Below, piece after piece: positions 43,930 to 52,034 of a stretch of 64,000 nucleotides of DNA. The stretch comes from Streptomyces violaceoruber (GTDB taxonomy: Bacteria; Actinomycetota; Actinomycetes; Streptomycetales; Streptomycetaceae): contig NZ_CP137734.1 of assembly GCF_033406955.1 (NCBI RefSeq), forward strand, positions 2,108,001-2,172,000. The letters are read 5' to 3'. The notes below the pieces were generated by a model. It ran no database searches and was not told the origin of the DNA. It saw only the letters and a list, made by a program, of their open reading frames with translations. Each line of letters begins with the position of its first letter. Positions within the stretch are counted from its first letter, which is position 1. Both the position numbers and the translations under genes were made by a program.

Positions 43930-44883
43930 TCAGCGCTCGTCTTTGCCGAAGTTTTCCCCGCGGCCGGGCCGGCCGGGCCCGATCCCCTTGGTGATCTCGC
44001 CCATGTCGAGGGCGTCCTGCGGGCGTTCCAGGGCCGGGACGTCGCCCAGGGCGCTCCAGGCGACCTGGTTCTTGCGCAGGTCGGTCCGGATTCTCGCGGC
44101 CAGTTTCCGGGTGTCGCGCCGGTTCATGACGGCGCCCACGGCCGCGCCCACCATGAAGGGCATCAGGTTCGGCAGGTCGCGCACCATCCGCTTCATGATC
44201 TGCTGGCGCAGCTGGCGCTTCATGTGGCTGTTCATCGCCGAGCCGAGGGTCGACGGCTTGGACACGTCGACGCCGCGTTCGTCGGACCACGAGTTCAGGT
44301 ACGCGGTGCTGCGCTGGGCGAGGCCGCCGGGCGGGCGTACGCCGTAGACCTCGTGGAGTTCGGCGATCAGCTTGAGCTCGATCGCCGCGACGCCGGTGAT
44401 CTCGGCGGCCAGTTCCGTGGGCATCGCGGGTGGTACGGGCAGCATCGCCGCCGCTCCGATGCCCGCTCCCACGGTCGCCGTGCCCTTCGCCGCGCCGGCC
44501 ACGAGCCGGTCGGCGATCTCCTCGGGACCGAGGCCCGGGAACTGCCTGCGCAGCGCCGCCAGGTCCCGTACGGGCACGCGCGGGGCCAGGTCGATGATCC
44601 GGTCGGCGAGGTGCCCCAGGGCTGCCCTGGCGCGGGCGCCGCCGTTGCGGACCCCCTGTCCCGCCTTCTCCCGGAACGCCGCTGCCCGGCGCCGGGCAGC
44701 GGGTGCCGGCGGCCGGGTGGTCGCCGGGAGGTCACTCCGGTCGGCCACTGGTTCGAGCGGGGCCTTCCCCGTATCGGTCGGGCCCCGCTCGTCGTCACGC
44801 GCGCTGTACGGACCGTCGGACGGCCCTTGGTCCGCTCCTCGTCGCGAGAAACGGCGCTTCCAGGGAGGGGTCGAGCCGGTCAC
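43930..44883 (-). CDS. EcsC-like hypothetical protein
   Basis: 317 aa. A basic, disordered N-terminus (about 1-85, many Arg/Pro) precedes a helical domain with small-residue-rich hydrophobic segments (GTATVGAGIGAAAMLPVPPA, FMVGAAVGAVMN) and acidic helices (ELAAEITGVAAIELKLIAEL). The pattern is reminiscent of EcsC-type membrane-associated proteins, but I am not certain of the family. No function can be given. GTG start; 13 bp beyond DUF4193 in the same direction. Confidence 0.75.
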   Translation of the reverse strand: MTGSTPPWKRRFSRRGADQGPSDGPYSARDDERGPTDTGKAPLEPVADRSDLPATTRPPAPAARRRAAAFREKAGQGVRNGGARARAALGHLADRIIDLAPRVPVRDLAALRRQFPGLGPEEIADRLVAGAAKGTATVGAGIGAAAMLPVPPAMPTELAAEITGVAAIELKLIAELHEVYGVRPPGGLAQRSTAYLNSWSDERGVDVSKPSTLGSAMNSHMKRQLRQQIMKRMVRDLPNLMPFMVGAAVGAVMNRRDTRKLAARIRTDLRKNQVAWSALGDVPALERPQDALDMGEITKGIGPGRPGRGENFGKDER

Positions 44884-44896
44884 GGCCGACCCCGCC

Positions 44897-45193
44897 TCAG
44901 TCGCAGTCGCGGCAGATCGGCTGGCCGTTCTTCTCCCGGGCCAGCTGGCTGCGGTGGTGCACCAGGAAGCAGCTCATGCAGGTGAACTCGTCCTGCTGCT
45001 TCGGCAGTACACGGACGGCCAGTTCCTCGTTCGAGAGGTCGGCGCCGGGAAGCTCGAGGCCTTCCGCGGCCTCGAACTCGTCGACGTCGACGGCCGAGGC
45101 GGACTTGTCGTTCCGCCGGGCCTTCAGCTCTTCGAGGCTGTCCGAGTCGACGTCGTCGTCGGTCTTGCGTGGAGTGTCGTAATCGGTTGCCAT
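44897..45193 (-). CDS. DUF4193 zinc-ribbon protein
   Basis: 98 aa. Acidic N-terminal half (TDDDVDSDSLEEL) and a C-terminal zinc ribbon with two CxxC pairs, CMSC and CRDC, spaced about 22 residues apart with HHR between. Conserved in Actinobacteria next to dut and the inositol monophosphatase gene (Rv2699c-like); function unknown. ATG at 45193 with a clear purine-rich ribosome site. Confidence 0.9.
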   Translation of the reverse strand: MATDYDTPRKTDDDVDSDSLEELKARRNDKSASAVDVDEFEAAEGLELPGADLSNEELAVRVLPKQQDEFTCMSCFLVHHRSQLAREKNGQPICRDCD

Positions 45194-45430
45194 GGTCGCT
45201 CTCCCCCTCTGGGTGTCTGCGGTGTCTTCAGCGCACGTAACGCGTGAGAGGCCGGACTTGTGCCCGACCTGAGGCGGAGATTTTGCCTCACATCAAGGTC
45301 TGTTACTCAATCGACACCCAACCGGACTCCTCACGAGTGATCGGCTTGGATGGCGATGGGGACCGTACACGGTCCGAATGCCGCACTTCAAAGGCGTCTC
45401 ACCGTGTACTTCCCGTGATCAGGGGCCCTG

Positions 45431-45449
45431 AAAACCGGGATTTTCCCGG
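45431..45449 (-). terminator. Intrinsic terminator of cutRS
   Basis: On the minus strand CCGGGA-AAA-TCCCGG is followed directly by TTTT: an unusually classical rho-independent terminator for Streptomyces, 150 bp past the cutS stop. Confidence 0.7.
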
Positions 45450-45501
45450 CTTTCCGACAGGGTGCATGATCACGGAGAGTGGAGGGCGGGAAAGCCTCCG
45501 C

Positions 45502-45515
45502 TGTGATCGATCACA
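45502..45515. promoter_or_regulatory. Perfect palindrome TGTGATCGATCACA, Crp-like
   Basis: A 14-bp perfect palindrome whose core fits GTG-N6-CAC, the half-site pattern reported for Streptomyces Crp. It is downstream of cutS and about 310 bp upstream of DUF4193, so the target is unclear. Confidence 0.4.
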
Positions 45516-45598
45516 CAGGCGACTCCAGGGCCGGTGGCCTGGAAATTCCGCTCAAAGCGAACATCCTCGGGTCTCGGTGAGATGTCGGGGTCATGATC

Positions 45599-46843
45599 TC
45601 AGACGGGGAGCGTCACGCGCATCACGAGCCCTCCGCCCTCGCGCGGCTGGGCGGAGATGTGGCCGCCGTGCGCCCGGGCCACGGACCGCGCGATGGACAG
45701 TCCGAGGCCCACGCCCTTGTCGCTGCCCGTCCGCTCGGTGCGCAGCCGCCGGAACGGCTCGAAGAGGTTGTCCACCTCGTACGCCGGTACGACGGGGCCG
45801 GTGTTGGTGACCACCAGGACCGCCTGGCCGTTCTCGACGGCGGTGGCGACCTCCACCCAGCCCTGTCCGGCCACGTTGTAGCGCACGGCGTTCTGGACGA
45901 GGTTCAGGGCGATCCGCTCCAGCAGGACGCCGTTGCCCTGGACCACCGCGGCCTCGCGGGTGCCGCGGACCTCCACGCCCTTGCTCTCGGCCTCGGCGTG
46001 CACCTGGTCGATGGCCTGGCCGGCCACCTCGGCGAGATCCACCGGTTTGCGCTCGACGATCTGGTTGTCGCTGCGGGCCAGCAGGAGCAGGCCCTCGACC
46101 AGCAGCTCGCTGCGTTCGTTGGTGGCGAGCAGCGTCTTGCCCAGCTGCTGGAGCTCCACCGGGGCACCCGGGTCGGACAGGTGCACCTCCAGGAGCGTGC
46201 GGTTGATCGCCAGCGGCGTGCGCAGCTCGTGGGAGGCGTTGCCGACGAAGCGCTGCTGGGCGGTGAAGGCCCGCTGCAGCCGCTCCAGCATGTCGTCGAA
46301 GGTGTCGGCCAGCTCCTTCAGCTCGTCGTCCGGGCCGTCCAGCTCGATGCGGCGGGAGAGGTCGGAGCCGGCCACCGCGCGCGCGGTGCGGGTGATCCGC
46401 CCCAGCGGGGACAGGACGCGCCCGGCCATGGCGTAGCCGAAGGCGAAGGCGATCACGGCGAGGCCGAGGAGCGCCAGCAGGGAGCGGCTGAGCAGATTGT
46501 CCAGGGCGACCTTGCGCTGGTGGTCCATGCAGTCGCTGATGGCGGCGTTGAAGTCGGACAGCGACAGGCCGCCGTTGTCGACCACGGGACAGGTGCTGCT
46601 GGAGACCTTGAGGTCGGTGAAGTCGACGATCTTGTACAGCGGTTCGTTGCCGGTGCGCACCGCCTGGGCGGCGAGCAGGTAGATGATCGACAGCAGCAGG
46701 ATGCCGGCGATCAGGAACATGCCGCCGTACAGCAGCGTGAGCCTTATCCGGATGGTGGGGCGCAGCCACGGCAGGGGCGTGGCCGAGCGCGGGTCCCACG
46801 TGGGCTTGGGGGGCGCCCCGGGGGGCGCGGGTGTCGTCGCCAC
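45599..46843 (-). CDS. cutS: CutS, sensor histidine kinase
   Basis: 414 aa membrane kinase of the CutRS system, implicated in S. lividans and S. coelicolor in secretion stress and antibiotic control. Two membrane helices (about 32-55 and 123-145) flank an extracytoplasmic sensor of roughly 65 residues with two Cys (SSTCPVVDN and ISDCMDHQ), which could form a disulfide and sense redox or folding state. A HAMP domain follows, then HisKA (NASHELRTPLA) and HATPase_c (GVGLGLSIARSV). GTG start 6 nt after cutR. Confidence 0.92.
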   Translation of the reverse strand: MATTPAPPGAPPKPTWDPRSATPLPWLRPTIRIRLTLLYGGMFLIAGILLLSIIYLLAAQAVRTGNEPLYKIVDFTDLKVSSSTCPVVDNGGLSLSDFNAAISDCMDHQRKVALDNLLSRSLLALLGLAVIAFAFGYAMAGRVLSPLGRITRTARAVAGSDLSRRIELDGPDDELKELADTFDDMLERLQRAFTAQQRFVGNASHELRTPLAINRTLLEVHLSDPGAPVELQQLGKTLLATNERSELLVEGLLLLARSDNQIVERKPVDLAEVAGQAIDQVHAEAESKGVEVRGTREAAVVQGNGVLLERIALNLVQNAVRYNVAGQGWVEVATAVENGQAVLVVTNTGPVVPAYEVDNLFEPFRRLRTERTGSDKGVGLGLSIARSVARAHGGHISAQPREGGGLVMRVTLPV

Positions 46844-46849
46844 GGCCGG

Positions 46850-47503
46850 TCAGATCCGGTAGCCGGAGCCGGGGACGGTGACGATGACGGGCGGCTCGCC
46901 CAGCTTGCGGCGCAGGGTCATGACGGTCACGCGCACGACGTTGGTGAAGGGGTCGGTGTTCTCGTCCCAGGCCTTCTCCAGGAGCTGCTCCGCGGAGACC
47001 ACGGCGCCCTCGCTGCGCATGAGGACCTCCAGGACGGCGAACTCCTTGGGTGCGAGCTGCACCTCCTTGCCGTCCCGGAAGACCTCCCGGCGGTTGGGGT
47101 CGAGCTTGATCCCGGCCCGCTCCAGAACCGGCGGCAGCGGCACGCTGGTGCGCCGGCCCAGGGCCCGCACGCGGGCGATCAGCTCGCTGAACGCGAAGGG
47201 CTTGGGCAGGTAGTCGTCGGCGCCGATCTCCAGGCCCTCGACCCGGTCGCTGACGTCGCCGGAGGCCGTGAGCATGAGCACGCGCGTGGGCATGCCCAGT
47301 TCGACGATCTTGCGGCAGACGTCGTCGCCGTGCACGAGGGGGAGGTCGCGGTCGAGGACGACCACGTCGTAGTCGTTGACGCCGATGCGCTCCAGGGCGG
47401 CCGCGCCGTCGTACACGACGTCGACGGCCATGGCCTCCCGGCGCAGTCCGGTGGCCACCGCATCGGCGAGCAGCTGCTCGTCCTCGACGACGAGTACGCG
47501 CAC
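46850..47503 (-). CDS. cutR: CutR, response regulator
   Basis: 217 aa OmpR-family regulator: receiver with phospho-acceptor Asp51 (VVVLDRDLPLVHG) and Lys in LPKPFAFSE, then a winged-helix domain ending VPGSGYRI. The GTG at 47503 gives the known CutR length. It is transcribed ahead of cutS from the 427-bp upstream gap, which contains 11-bp-spaced TAAGYCGG repeats about 100 bp away. Confidence 0.93.
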   Translation of the reverse strand: MRVLVVEDEQLLADAVATGLRREAMAVDVVYDGAAALERIGVNDYDVVVLDRDLPLVHGDDVCRKIVELGMPTRVLMLTASGDVSDRVEGLEIGADDYLPKPFAFSELIARVRALGRRTSVPLPPVLERAGIKLDPNRREVFRDGKEVQLAPKEFAVLEVLMRSEGAVVSAEQLLEKAWDENTDPFTNVVRVTVMTLRRKLGEPPVIVTVPGSGYRI

Positions 47504-47930
47504 GTCGCTTGTCCTTCCTGTGTCCACCCGCGTAGCGCTTCTCGGACGCACGAGGGCAGGGGCCTGGTGGGTGTGTTGCCTCCATCCTGCCCTTTTCGGC
47601 CATAAGTCGGCTGTAAGCCGGGTGAGGAGCCGGTGCCGAAGCAGGGCGCGGAAAGGCCTCGTGAGCGGGAATGCGAGATTTTCTCGTGTGGTTGAGGTTT
47701 CCGCGAAGGGGAGCTGGGGGAGGACGGCTTTACACCCCGCGATCACGCTCTGCCTGTACCGCGTTACCGCGCGGTACGCCGCGGTCCGCTTCCGCAGAGC
47801 GGGCGTGGGTGTCCGGCACGGTCGCCGCCCGGCAGGGCAGCGCTGGGCACTCCACCGGAGGCGTGATCGCCCCTTCCGATCGGCACACCCCCGTGCCAAC
47901 GACCCACGACCCAGGACGAGGGGGCGCAGC
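47504..47930. other. Divergent control region, cutR and 57-aa gene
   Basis: 427 bp with no gene. Contains direct repeats TAAGTCGG (47603-47610) and TAAGCCGG (47614-47621), and an 8-bp dyad GTACCGCG/CGCGGTAC (47756-47763 and 47770-47777). Must contain the promoters of both flanking genes. Confidence 0.6.
47603..47621. promoter_or_regulatory. Candidate CutR box
   Basis: Two direct copies of TAAGYCGG start exactly 11 bp apart, the spacing expected for a dimeric OmpR-family regulator. They lie about 100 bp upstream of the cutR start, so autoregulation is the simplest guess. Confidence 0.4.
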
Positions 47931-48104
47931 ATGGACGCTTTCACCGCAGGACTTCTGCAGCGCATAAAGACGACCGAGTCCGACCTGTCCCGGGCCCGCG
48001 ACGAGGGCGACGAGTTCCTTGTCGAGGTGGAGCTGGGCGAGCTCGACGATCTGCGCCGTCTCGCTGCCGAGCACGGTGTGGAGGTCAGCGCGACCAACGC
48101 CTGA
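47931..48104 (+). CDS. Conserved small acidic protein, 57 aa
   Basis: 57 aa: MDAFTAGLLQRIKTTESDLS, then ARDEGDEFLVEVELGELDDL and RRLAAEHGVEVS. Predicted mostly helical and acidic, with no membrane segment or Cys. Good ribosome site (GAGGGGG) before the ATG and a very strong terminator after it, so it is a monocistronic gene. Function unknown; opposite in direction to cutRS. Confidence 0.8.
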   Translation: MDAFTAGLLQRIKTTESDLSRARDEGDEFLVEVELGELDDLRRLAAEHGVEVSATNA

Positions 48105-48117
48105 TCGGCCCGCGCAG

Positions 48118-48155
48118 GACGAGGCCCCGGCGAGATCCAGCGCCGGGGCCTCGTC
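48118..48155 (+). terminator. 15-bp hairpin terminator
   Basis: GACGAGGCCCCGGCG (48118-48132) pairs exactly with CGCCGGGGCCTCGTC (48141-48155) around an 8-nt loop, 13 bp past the 57-aa gene. Confidence 0.8.
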
Positions 48156-48230
48156 GTGCGCCTTGCCGTCCTGCGATGAGTTGCCCGCCCTCGTCGTGCG
48201 CCTTGCCGTCCTGAGGTGAGTTGCCCGCCC
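48151..48230. repeat. 40-bp tandem duplication
   Basis: Units 48151-48190 and 48191-48230 each start TCGTCGTGCGCCTTGCCGTC and differ at only 2 of 40 positions (CTGCGATGAG versus CTGAGGTGAG). The first unit starts within the terminator stem. Confidence 0.85.
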
Positions 48231-48660
48231 TCGTCGGCGACGGCGGGTGCGGTGCGCGCGGAGCGGTCCCGGGCAGAACTGCCGCGCAGCGCGGGTGGGC
48301 TGCCGGGGCAGGGCGCGTGGCCGGGTCGGGCAGCACGGATGCCCTCGCCGATCCGGCCACGGGCCAGAGGGGCGGTCGCCGCCTCCGCGCGCGAAACCCG
48401 CCCGCACGGGCGTCACCGGCCGACTCGCCGGCGCCTGCGGCGTCGTGCGGGCGGGCCGCTGAACCGATCGGCCGAGGAACCCGGCACCGGCCCGCTGGGA
48501 CGGACGCACCGTCCGGACGCACGCGCTCGGCGTGGCGGCCGACGGGCCACTCGCACGAACCCGGCCCGAACGGACGGCCCCGCCGAACTCGCCCGGGGGC
48601 GGGCGCGACGGCACTCCCCCGCGCCGACCGGCGCCCATCCTGCGTCCGGCCGCCGGAGGC

Positions 48661-49479
48661 CTACGCTCCGAAGTCCGTCAGGAGTCGCTGGAGGGGTTCG
48701 AAGACGGCCGGGGTGGCGGCGATGGTCAGGGCGCCGGTGGGGCGCTCACCGGGGCGGCCACCGGTCACCGCGCCCGCCTCCCGGGCGATCAGGTCGCCCG
48801 CCGCGAGGTCCCAGGGGTGCAGCCCGCGCTCGTAGTAGCCGTCGAGGCGTCCCGCGGCCACGTCGCACAGGTCGATCGCCGCCGAGCCGCCGCGCCGGAT
48901 GTCCCGCACCAGCGGAATCAGCCGCCGCGCGATCTCCGCCTGCTCCGCGCGGACGTCGGCGACGTAGTTGAAGCCGGTGGAGACCAGTGCCTGGTCCAGT
49001 GGGGCGGCGGTCCGGCAGGCGAGCCTGTGTTCGCCCTCCCAGGCGCCCGTCGCCCAGGCGCCGCCGCCCAGCACCGCGTGGTAGGACTCGCCCCGCATCG
49101 GGGCCACGACCACGCCGGCCACCCGCTCGCCGTCCTGCTCGGCGGCGATGGAAACGGCCCAGGTGGGCAGTCCGTAGAGGTAGTTCACCGTGCCGTCGAG
49201 CGGGTCGATGACCCAGCGGACGCCGCTGGTGCCCTCCGTGGCGGCGCCCTCCTCGCCGAGGAAGCCGTCGTCGGGACGGCGCTCGGCGATCAACCCGGTG
49301 ATCAGCTTCTCCGCCGCGATGTCCATCTCGGTGACCACGTCGATCGGGCTGGACTTGGTGGCGGCGACCGCGAGGTCGGCCGGGCGGCCGTCCCGCAGCA
49401 GCTCGCCCGCGCGGTGGGCGGCCTCCTGGGCGATCTTCAGCAGGTCGGCACGGAGCGGGTCGGGCGTCACGTCGGTCAC
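48661..49479 (-). CDS. Inositol monophosphatase family protein (SuhB-like)
   Basis: 272 aa. Removes phosphate from myo-inositol 1-phosphate or related substrates using Mg2+. Metal-binding motifs: GEEG (68-71 region), WVIDPLDGTVNY and WDLAAGDLIAREAG. The GTG at 49479 has GAGGAG upstream and gives VTDVTPDPLRADLL. Its place between DUF4193 and hemH follows the actinobacterial order (Rv2701c-like). Ends immediately before the ferrochelatase transcript's downstream region; the ferrochelatase stop is 8 bp upstream of its start. Confidence 0.92.
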   Translation of the reverse strand: MTDVTPDPLRADLLKIAQEAAHRAGELLRDGRPADLAVAATKSSPIDVVTEMDIAAEKLITGLIAERRPDDGFLGEEGAATEGTSGVRWVIDPLDGTVNYLYGLPTWAVSIAAEQDGERVAGVVVAPMRGESYHAVLGGGAWATGAWEGEHRLACRTAAPLDQALVSTGFNYVADVRAEQAEIARRLIPLVRDIRRGGSAAIDLCDVAAGRLDGYYERGLHPWDLAAGDLIAREAGAVTGGRPGERPTGALTIAATPAVFEPLQRLLTDFGA

Positions 49480-49487
49480 GGGGCTCC

Positions 49488-50615
49488 TCACGCGTAGGGA
49501 CTGTCGGCACCCGCGGCGGCGGGCCGGGGGGCACGGGCCGGGCAGCAGCCGACCGGGCACAGGTTGTGGCTCGCGCCGAGCGTGCCGAGGGCGCAGGGCG
49601 TGACCTCCTGCCCGCGCTCGTCGCCCGCCCGCTCCAGGACCAGGTCGCGGACGGCCGCGGCGAACCGCGGGTCGGCGCCCACGGTGGCCGAGCGGCGCAC
49701 CGGCAGCCCCAGCTCCTCGGCCTTGGCGGTGGCCTCCGTGTCGAGGTCGTACAGAACCTCCATGTGGTCGGAGACGAACCCGATGGGGGCCATGACCACC
49801 GCGGGGACACCGGCCGCCTGCCGCTCCTCCAGGTGGTCGCAGATGTCGGGCTCCAGCCACGGGATGTGCGGGGCGCCCGAGCGCGACTGGTAGACGAGCT
49901 GCCAGGGGTGGTCGACGCCGGTGCGCTCGCGGACGGCGTCGGCGATCAGCCGCGCCACGTCCAGGTGCTGGCGCACGTACGCCCCGCCGTCGCCGTGCTC
50001 CTCGACCGGCCCGGAGCCGTCGGCGGCGGAGGTGGGGATCGAGTGGGTGCAGAACGCGATGTGCGCGCCGTCCCTGACCTCCGCGGGCAGCTCGGCGAGG
50101 GAGCGGACGACTCCGTCGACCATGGGCTCGACGAAGCCGGGGTGGTTGAAGTAGTGCCGGAGCTTGTCGATCTTCGGCAGCTCCAGCCCTTCGGACTCCA
50201 GGGCGGCGAGCGCGTCCGCGAGGTTCTCGCGGTACTGGCGGCAGCCCGAGTAGGAGGCGTAGGCGCTGGTGGCGAGGACCAGGATGCGGCGCCGGCCGTC
50301 GCCGACCATCTCGCGCAGGGTGTCCGTCAGATACGGCGCCCAGTTGCGGTTGCCCCAGTAGACCGGCAGGTCCAGGCCGTGCTCGGCGAAGTCCTTGCGC
50401 AGGGCGTCCAGCAGGGCGCGGTTCTGGTCGTTGATCGGGCTGACGCCGCCGAAGAGGAAGTAGTGCTGTCCGACTTCCTTGAGGCGTTCCTTGGGGATGC
50501 CGCGCCCCCGGGTCACGTTCTCCAGGAACGGGACCACGTCGTCCGGCCCCTCCGGGCCGCCGAACGAGAGCAGGAGCAGGGCGTCGTAGGGGCTGGCATC
50601 GAGCACGTCTGGCAT
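49488..50615 (-). CDS. hemH: Ferrochelatase (coproporphyrin type)
   Basis: 375 aa. Inserts Fe2+ into the porphyrin ring; in Actinobacteria the substrate is coproporphyrin III. Family motifs: [14 protein letters not shown] at the start, [13 protein letters not shown] with the catalytic His, and [17 protein letters not shown]. The C-terminal cysteines [19 protein letters not shown] fit the [2Fe-2S] cluster seen in actinobacterial ferrochelatases. Co-directional with the phosphatase gene after it. Confidence 0.95.
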   Translation of the reverse strand: MPDVLDASPYDALLLLSFGGPEGPDDVVPFLENVTRGRGIPKERLKEVGQHYFLFGGVSPINDQNRALLDALRKDFAEHGLDLPVYWGNRNWAPYLTDTLREMVGDGRRRILVLATSAYASYSGCRQYRENLADALAALESEGLELPKIDKLRHYFNHPGFVEPMVDGVVRSLAELPAEVRDGAHIAFCTHSIPTSAADGSGPVEEHGDGGAYVRQHLDVARLIADAVRERTGVDHPWQLVYQSRSGAPHIPWLEPDICDHLEERQAAGVPAVVMAPIGFVSDHMEVLYDLDTEATAKAEELGLPVRRSATVGADPRFAAAVRDLVLERAGDERGQEVTPCALGTLGASHNLCPVGCCPARAPRPAAAGADSPYA

Positions 50616-50777
50616 GCCCCGATCCTGCCACCCGGCACTGACAGCGGGAAAACGGTGGGGTACCGACCGTGCGTTTCACCAGGTCCGAGGGGGTGTTTCC
50701 GGCCGCACCGACGAGTAAGCTGTATCGACCGCGTTCGCACCTTACCCAGCCGTGACCGAGCCGCTCCGGAGACCTCG

Positions 50778-52034
50778 TTGGCCAGTCCCTACCGCGCCCT
50801 GTTCGCCGCCCCCGGCACCAAGGGCTTCTCCACCGCGGGTTTCCTCGGCCGGATGCCGCTGTCGATGATGGGCATCGGCGTGGTGACGATGATCTCGCAG
50901 CTCACCGGGCGGTACGGACTGGCCGGGGCGCTGTCGGCCACCATCGCGCTCGCCGCCGCCGTGGCCGGTCCGCAGGTCTCCCGCCTGGTGGACCGGTACG
51001 GACAGCGCCGGGTACTGCGCCCGGCGACGCTGGTGTCGCTGACCGCGGCGGCGGTGCTGCTGCCCGCCGCGCACTACGGGTGGCCGGACTGGGTGCTGTT
51101 CGCGGCCTGCGTCGGCATCGGCTGCGTGCCGAGTCTCGGCGCGATGGTCCGGGCCCGCTGGGCGGCCCTGTACCGGGGCACGCCGCAGCTGCACACGGCG
51201 TACTCCTTCGAGTCCGTGGTGGACGAGGTCTGCTTCATCTTCGGCCCGATCATCTCCATCGGCCTGTCCACGGCCTGGTTCCCGGAGGCCGGCCCGCTGC
51301 TCGCCGCCTGCTTCCTGGCGACGGGCGTCTTCTGGCTGACCTCGCAGCGCGCCACCGAGCCGGAACCGCACCCGCGCGAGCACAAGGGCGGCGGCACGGC
51401 GCTGCGCTCCCGGGGACTCCAGGTCCTGGTGGGCACCTTCGCGGCCACGGGGACGATCTTCGGGGCCATCGACGTCGTCACCGTGGCGTTCGCCGAGGAG
51501 CAGGGGCACAAGGCCGCCGCCAGCCTCGTCCTCGCCCTCTACGCGGCGGGGTCGTGCACGGCCGCCATGATTTTCGGGCTGCTGCGCTTCGCCGGTCCGC
51601 CGGAACGCCGCTGGCTCCTGGGCGTGTGTGCGATGGCCGTGAGTATGATCCCCCTCCTACTGGTCGGAAACCTGCCGTTTCTGGCCGCGGCGCTGTTCGT
51701 TGCGGGTCTGTCCATCGCTCCCACGATGATCACGACCATGTCCCTCATCGAAGAGCACGTACCGCGCACGCAGCTCACCGAGGGCATGACCTGGGTGAGC
51801 ACCGGACTCGCGGTGGGGGTCGCGCTCGGCTCCTCCGCGGGAGGCTGGGTGATCGACGCCTCCGGGGCGCGTGCCGGGTACGGGGTTCCGGCGGTGGCCG
51901 GGGCCGTCGCGGTCGCGGTCGGTTTCCTCGGGTACCGCCGGCTCAAGCGGCCGGAACCGCGTCGGGGAGGGACCGTTGAGCAGCACACGCACGGCGAGCG
52001 GCAGGACGAGCGGCCGGAACGGCACATGGCGTAA
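50778..52034 (+). CDS. MFS transporter
   Basis: 418 aa major facilitator with about 12 helices, probably an exporter. Signature between helices 2 and 3: RLVDRYGQRRVLRP; second-half equivalents are less conserved. The TTG at 50778, five bases after GGAGA, gives the typical short cytoplasmic start (ASPYRALFAAPGTKGF). The last 35 residues are charged and low complexity and overlap the next gene by 59 bp. Substrate unknown. Confidence 0.85.
   Translation: MASPYRALFAAPGTKGFSTAGFLGRMPLSMMGIGVVTMISQLTGRYGLAGALSATIALAAAVAGPQVSRLVDRYGQRRVLRPATLVSLTAAAVLLPAAHYGWPDWVLFAACVGIGCVPSLGAMVRARWAALYRGTPQLHTAYSFESVVDEVCFIFGPIISIGLSTAWFPEAGPLLAACFLATGVFWLTSQRATEPEPHPREHKGGGTALRSRGLQVLVGTFAATGTIFGAIDVVTVAFAEEQGHKAAASLVLALYAAGSCTAAMIFGLLRFAGPPERRWLLGVCAMAVSMIPLLLVGNLPFLAAALFVAGLSIAPTMITTMSLIEEHVPRTQLTEGMTWVSTGLAVGVALGSSAGGWVIDASGARAGYGVPAVAGAVAVAVGFLGYRRLKRPEPRRGGTVEQHTHGERQDERPERHMA

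Larger units (their letters stand above)
45194..45598. other. AT-richer intergenic region with palindromes
   Basis: 405 bp with no credible gene. It holds the DUF4193 promoter, the cutS terminator, GGACCGT-AC-ACGGTCC (45360-45375), and TGTGATCGATCACA (45502-45515). It is noticeably less GC-rich than the flanks and contains several GTGATC/GATCAC words. Confidence 0.7.
48105..48660. other. Non-coding stretch with terminator and duplication
   Basis: 556 bp with no believable gene: the open frames here are Arg/Pro/Gly-rich and have no family features. It contains the terminator at 48118-48155 and the 40-bp tandem duplication at 48151-48230. Confidence 0.6.

Noticed and set aside
45502..45515. 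Enteric-type CRP site
   Set aside because: The classical TGTGA-N6-TCACA has a 6-bp centre; here the centre is 4 bp. Only the GTG-N6-CAC reading is kept, at low confidence.
45591..47603. Long open frames of 670 codons overlapping cutS and cutR on both strands
   Set aside because: Compositional shadows of GC-rich coding DNA; they lack family features, whereas CutS and CutR are complete and of known length.
47730..48638. 302-codon minus-strand frame upstream of the phosphatase gene
   Set aside because: Arg/Pro/Gly-rich with no domain, and it runs through a terminator and a tandem duplication.
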